Shown piece by piece: positions 61,877 through 64,000 of a stretch of DNA of 64,000 bases. The stretch lies in contig NC_065533.1 of assembly GCF_020184175.1 (NCBI RefSeq), positions 54,846,351 to 54,910,350 on the forward strand, in the 5' to 3' direction. A program made the position numbers and the translations under genes. Every line of letters begins with the position of its first letter. Positions within the stretch are counted from its first letter, which is position 1. The notes under the pieces are model-generated. The model saw only the letters and a list, made by a program, of their open reading frames with translations, was not told the origin of the DNA and did not search any database. Source of the stretch: Aphis gossypii. Lineage: Eukaryota; Arthropoda; Insecta; Hemiptera; Aphididae.

Positions 61877-64000
61877 ATGGAAAACGCTTATTTATTATCT
61901 GCATTCAAGACAATATCCTTTATATATGATGTCATAACATATCCAGTATATTTAATATTACAACAACCATGGAATAAGAAGCAGAAGTCCAAGCAAATAA
62001 AAGTATGTTTATCTTTTAAAATATATTAGTGTAATTTATCATTTATTTTAATTATTGTAACATGAAGCGTATTTAATTACTACTGTTTAATCATATTTAT
62101 AACTATACACTGTTTACTACTCATGGCCCTTCAATTCATGTACAATAATGGCACTTATAATTTTTATTATTGGAGTTTAAATTTAAAAATGTGTATTACT
62201 AAATACTGAACACTGAAAAATAAATTTGTAATATGCTCTCATTAGTATAAAATATATACCAGTATTTATATTTGAATAGGATAAATAATAATAGTCAAAT
62301 CAATTAAGTTATCATATTTTTACTCTTATAAATATGACCATCTTTATTTAACATTATAGCGGTTAGTTGAGAAAGTAGGCTTATTTCTAAACATGAGTAT
62401 TCATAAGTTATCTAGCTGTAACATATAAATTTATTTTGTAACAATTAGGTTAGCTTTTAAATGAAGTAAATTACGAGGTTTTTAGAATATAATTTTTATT
62501 TTAATACAAAATTATTTTCATTTTTTTTCAGTCTGATATTACGAAACTTGATGACCACACAATTATCATTAAAACCTTAAGTAAACCTACATCTAATCAT
62601 CTTACTCTAATTAAAGACAAGATTGATACATTACAAAAAGTATTTCAATATGCTGTAAATAAATATACTGATTCATATTGTCTTGGAACTAGAGATGTGC
62701 TTGCTGAAGAAGATGAAGTGCAACGAAATGGAAGAATTTTCAAAAAAGTTAGAATCTACTTATATTATTTTATGATAATCTAATTTTTAATTTGGTCAAT
62801 AATCAAATTAACTCAAATAAAATAGTTCTATTATCTATACCTAATATGATAAATTCATAAAAAAATTTATTGATAATTATTATTTTTAATTATATATAAT
62901 AATTTAAAAAAATATTCTACAAAATATTAAAATATTTAATCATGATATTATGAATTTATTTTGTACATAATATAATTTATTTTTTGATGTAATCCAAATT
63001 TAAGATTTAATTCAAAAACTATCTTAATATTTTTAGTATGTCATGGGAGATTATAGATGGATGACATTTACAGAAGTAGATGAAGCATCTGATAATTTTG
63101 GAAATGCTTTAGTCTCCCTAGGTCAAAAACCTAAAGAAAATATAGCAATATTTGCTGAAACAAGGGCAGAATGGATGATATCTGTTCAAGGTTGTTTCAA
63201 ACAAAACATACCTGGTGAGTTAAGCATTTAGCAAGCAAAATTCTCGTTAATACTAATTTTAAGTTGATGTGTGGATATAAACATTTTAAGACTTTTTATT
63301 TTCTGTTGTTTTAAATAAAATATTATCCATTATTTCCATACATGTAACACAAACAATTTCAATATTATTCTCAGTTTAATTATCCTTGTAGAATCTGTGC
63401 AGCCACAATAGTAAATCATTTTTATAGTTGTATGGTAAGTTAGGTTATTTAAGTTTTAGATTGCATCTATATAACATATGTTGTAGTATTTTAGTACCTA
63501 ATATATGATTATTTTAATAATATATTTATAATTATTATAGTTGTAACATTATACGCCACTCTCGGAGAAGAAGCAATAGCACATGGTATAAATGAAACTG
63601 AAGTAACAATTGTTATTACTTCACATGATCTGTTACCAAAATTTAAAAAAATTTTGCAACTTACTCCTCGAGTTAAAACTTTAATCTACATGGAAGATCA
63701 ATTAGCTATGACAAACACCAGTGGCTACAAAGAAGGAGTTGAAATATTATCATTTAAATCTATTTTGAAAAGAGGGTCAGAATACACAGTTACAGGTTCA
63801 TATTTTATTATAAATATATAAATATATATATTAATTTTTATTTGTATTTTAGAAAGCCATTTGCCAATAAAAAGTGATATTGCAATTGTTATGTATACTA
63901 GTGGGTCAACTGGCGCCCCTAAAGGTGTTAATTTATCACACACTAATCTTATATCAACGCTCAAAGCTTTTACTGATGCTATTGAAATCGATTACAAGAA
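61877..64000 (+). CDS. Acsl: Long-chain acyl-CoA synthetase, ACSL3/4 class, 5' part only
   Basis: Plus-strand exons 61,876-62,002 (ATG at 61,877), 62,532-62,747, 63,037-63,214, 63,541-63,795 and 63,853 to the window edge; phases agree and give about 307 residues of a protein usually near 700. The family joins long-chain fatty acids to CoA using ATP, usually on ER, lipid-droplet or mitochondrial membranes. Residues 1-40 include a hydrophobic N-terminal anchor followed by QQPWNKKQK, typical of ACSL3/4. Then YRWMTFTEVDEASDNFGNAL, AETRAEWMISVQGCFKQNIP and VVTLYATLGEEAIAHGINET follow in family order. The AMP-binding P-loop YTSGSTGAPKG starts at about residue 273 (63,894). An upstream 5' UTR exon is expected. 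The rest, with the second AMP-site motifs, lies beyond position 64,000. No frameshift or odd residue is visible. Confidence 0.92.

Noticed and set aside
1..64000. tRNA and rRNA genes
   Set aside because: I scanned by eye for T-loop-like GGTTCGA motifs with matching stems and for rRNA core segments and found none; a short gene could still be missed without a covariance search.

Overview
The window looks like nuclear DNA from an aphid or a close hemipteran relative. This rests on very high A+T, small coding exons separated by AT-rich introns with ordinary GT..AG junctions, insect-type gene families, and a dense load of degraded DNA transposons (a MULE/FLYWCH-type gene, hAT-like MITEs, mariner). 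The species cannot be named from the sequence alone.

Layout. Positions 1 to about 29,100 hold no intact gene I can support: AT-rich sequence, microsatellites, a few CpG-retaining patches and transposon debris, including a broken MULE-type transposase gene at 15.3-16.6 kb. A GC-rich island at 28.6-31.1 kb contains the first coding exon of a multi-pass membrane protein on the minus strand, probably an adenylyl cyclase whose later exons are not visible here. From 31.2 to 36.7 kb there are several repeat families, including a direct/inverted/direct triplet. A complete six-exon CRAL-TRIO (Sec14-like lipid-binding) gene lies on the minus strand at 35,747-44,279. Its first intron carries a 4.25-kb fold-back element built from inverted and tandem copies of a MULE-gene fragment. 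A complete six-exon gene for a small single-pass receptor with EMI/Nimrod/EGF-like cysteine modules lies on the plus strand at 46,970-52,760. A dispersed repeat with a mariner relic follows, then a hAT-type MITE, a CpG-rich stretch that may hold the promoter of the next gene, and finally the first five coding exons of a long-chain acyl-CoA synthetase (ACSL3/4 class) on the plus strand, which runs off the right edge.

The genes look like unrelated single-copy neighbours: membrane signalling, lipid carrier, cell-surface recognition and fatty-acid activation. They do not form a shared pathway or operon. The most unusual object is the fold-back element at 39,681-43,930. It is flanked by TA, ends in inverted repeats, has about 1 kb complementary arms around a short loop, contains a secondary tandem duplication of about 1.59 kb, and shares its inversion junction with the separate MULE relic at 16.4 kb. 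Because it sits in an intron, its transcript could fold into a long double-stranded hairpin against MULE sequence; that last step is inference.
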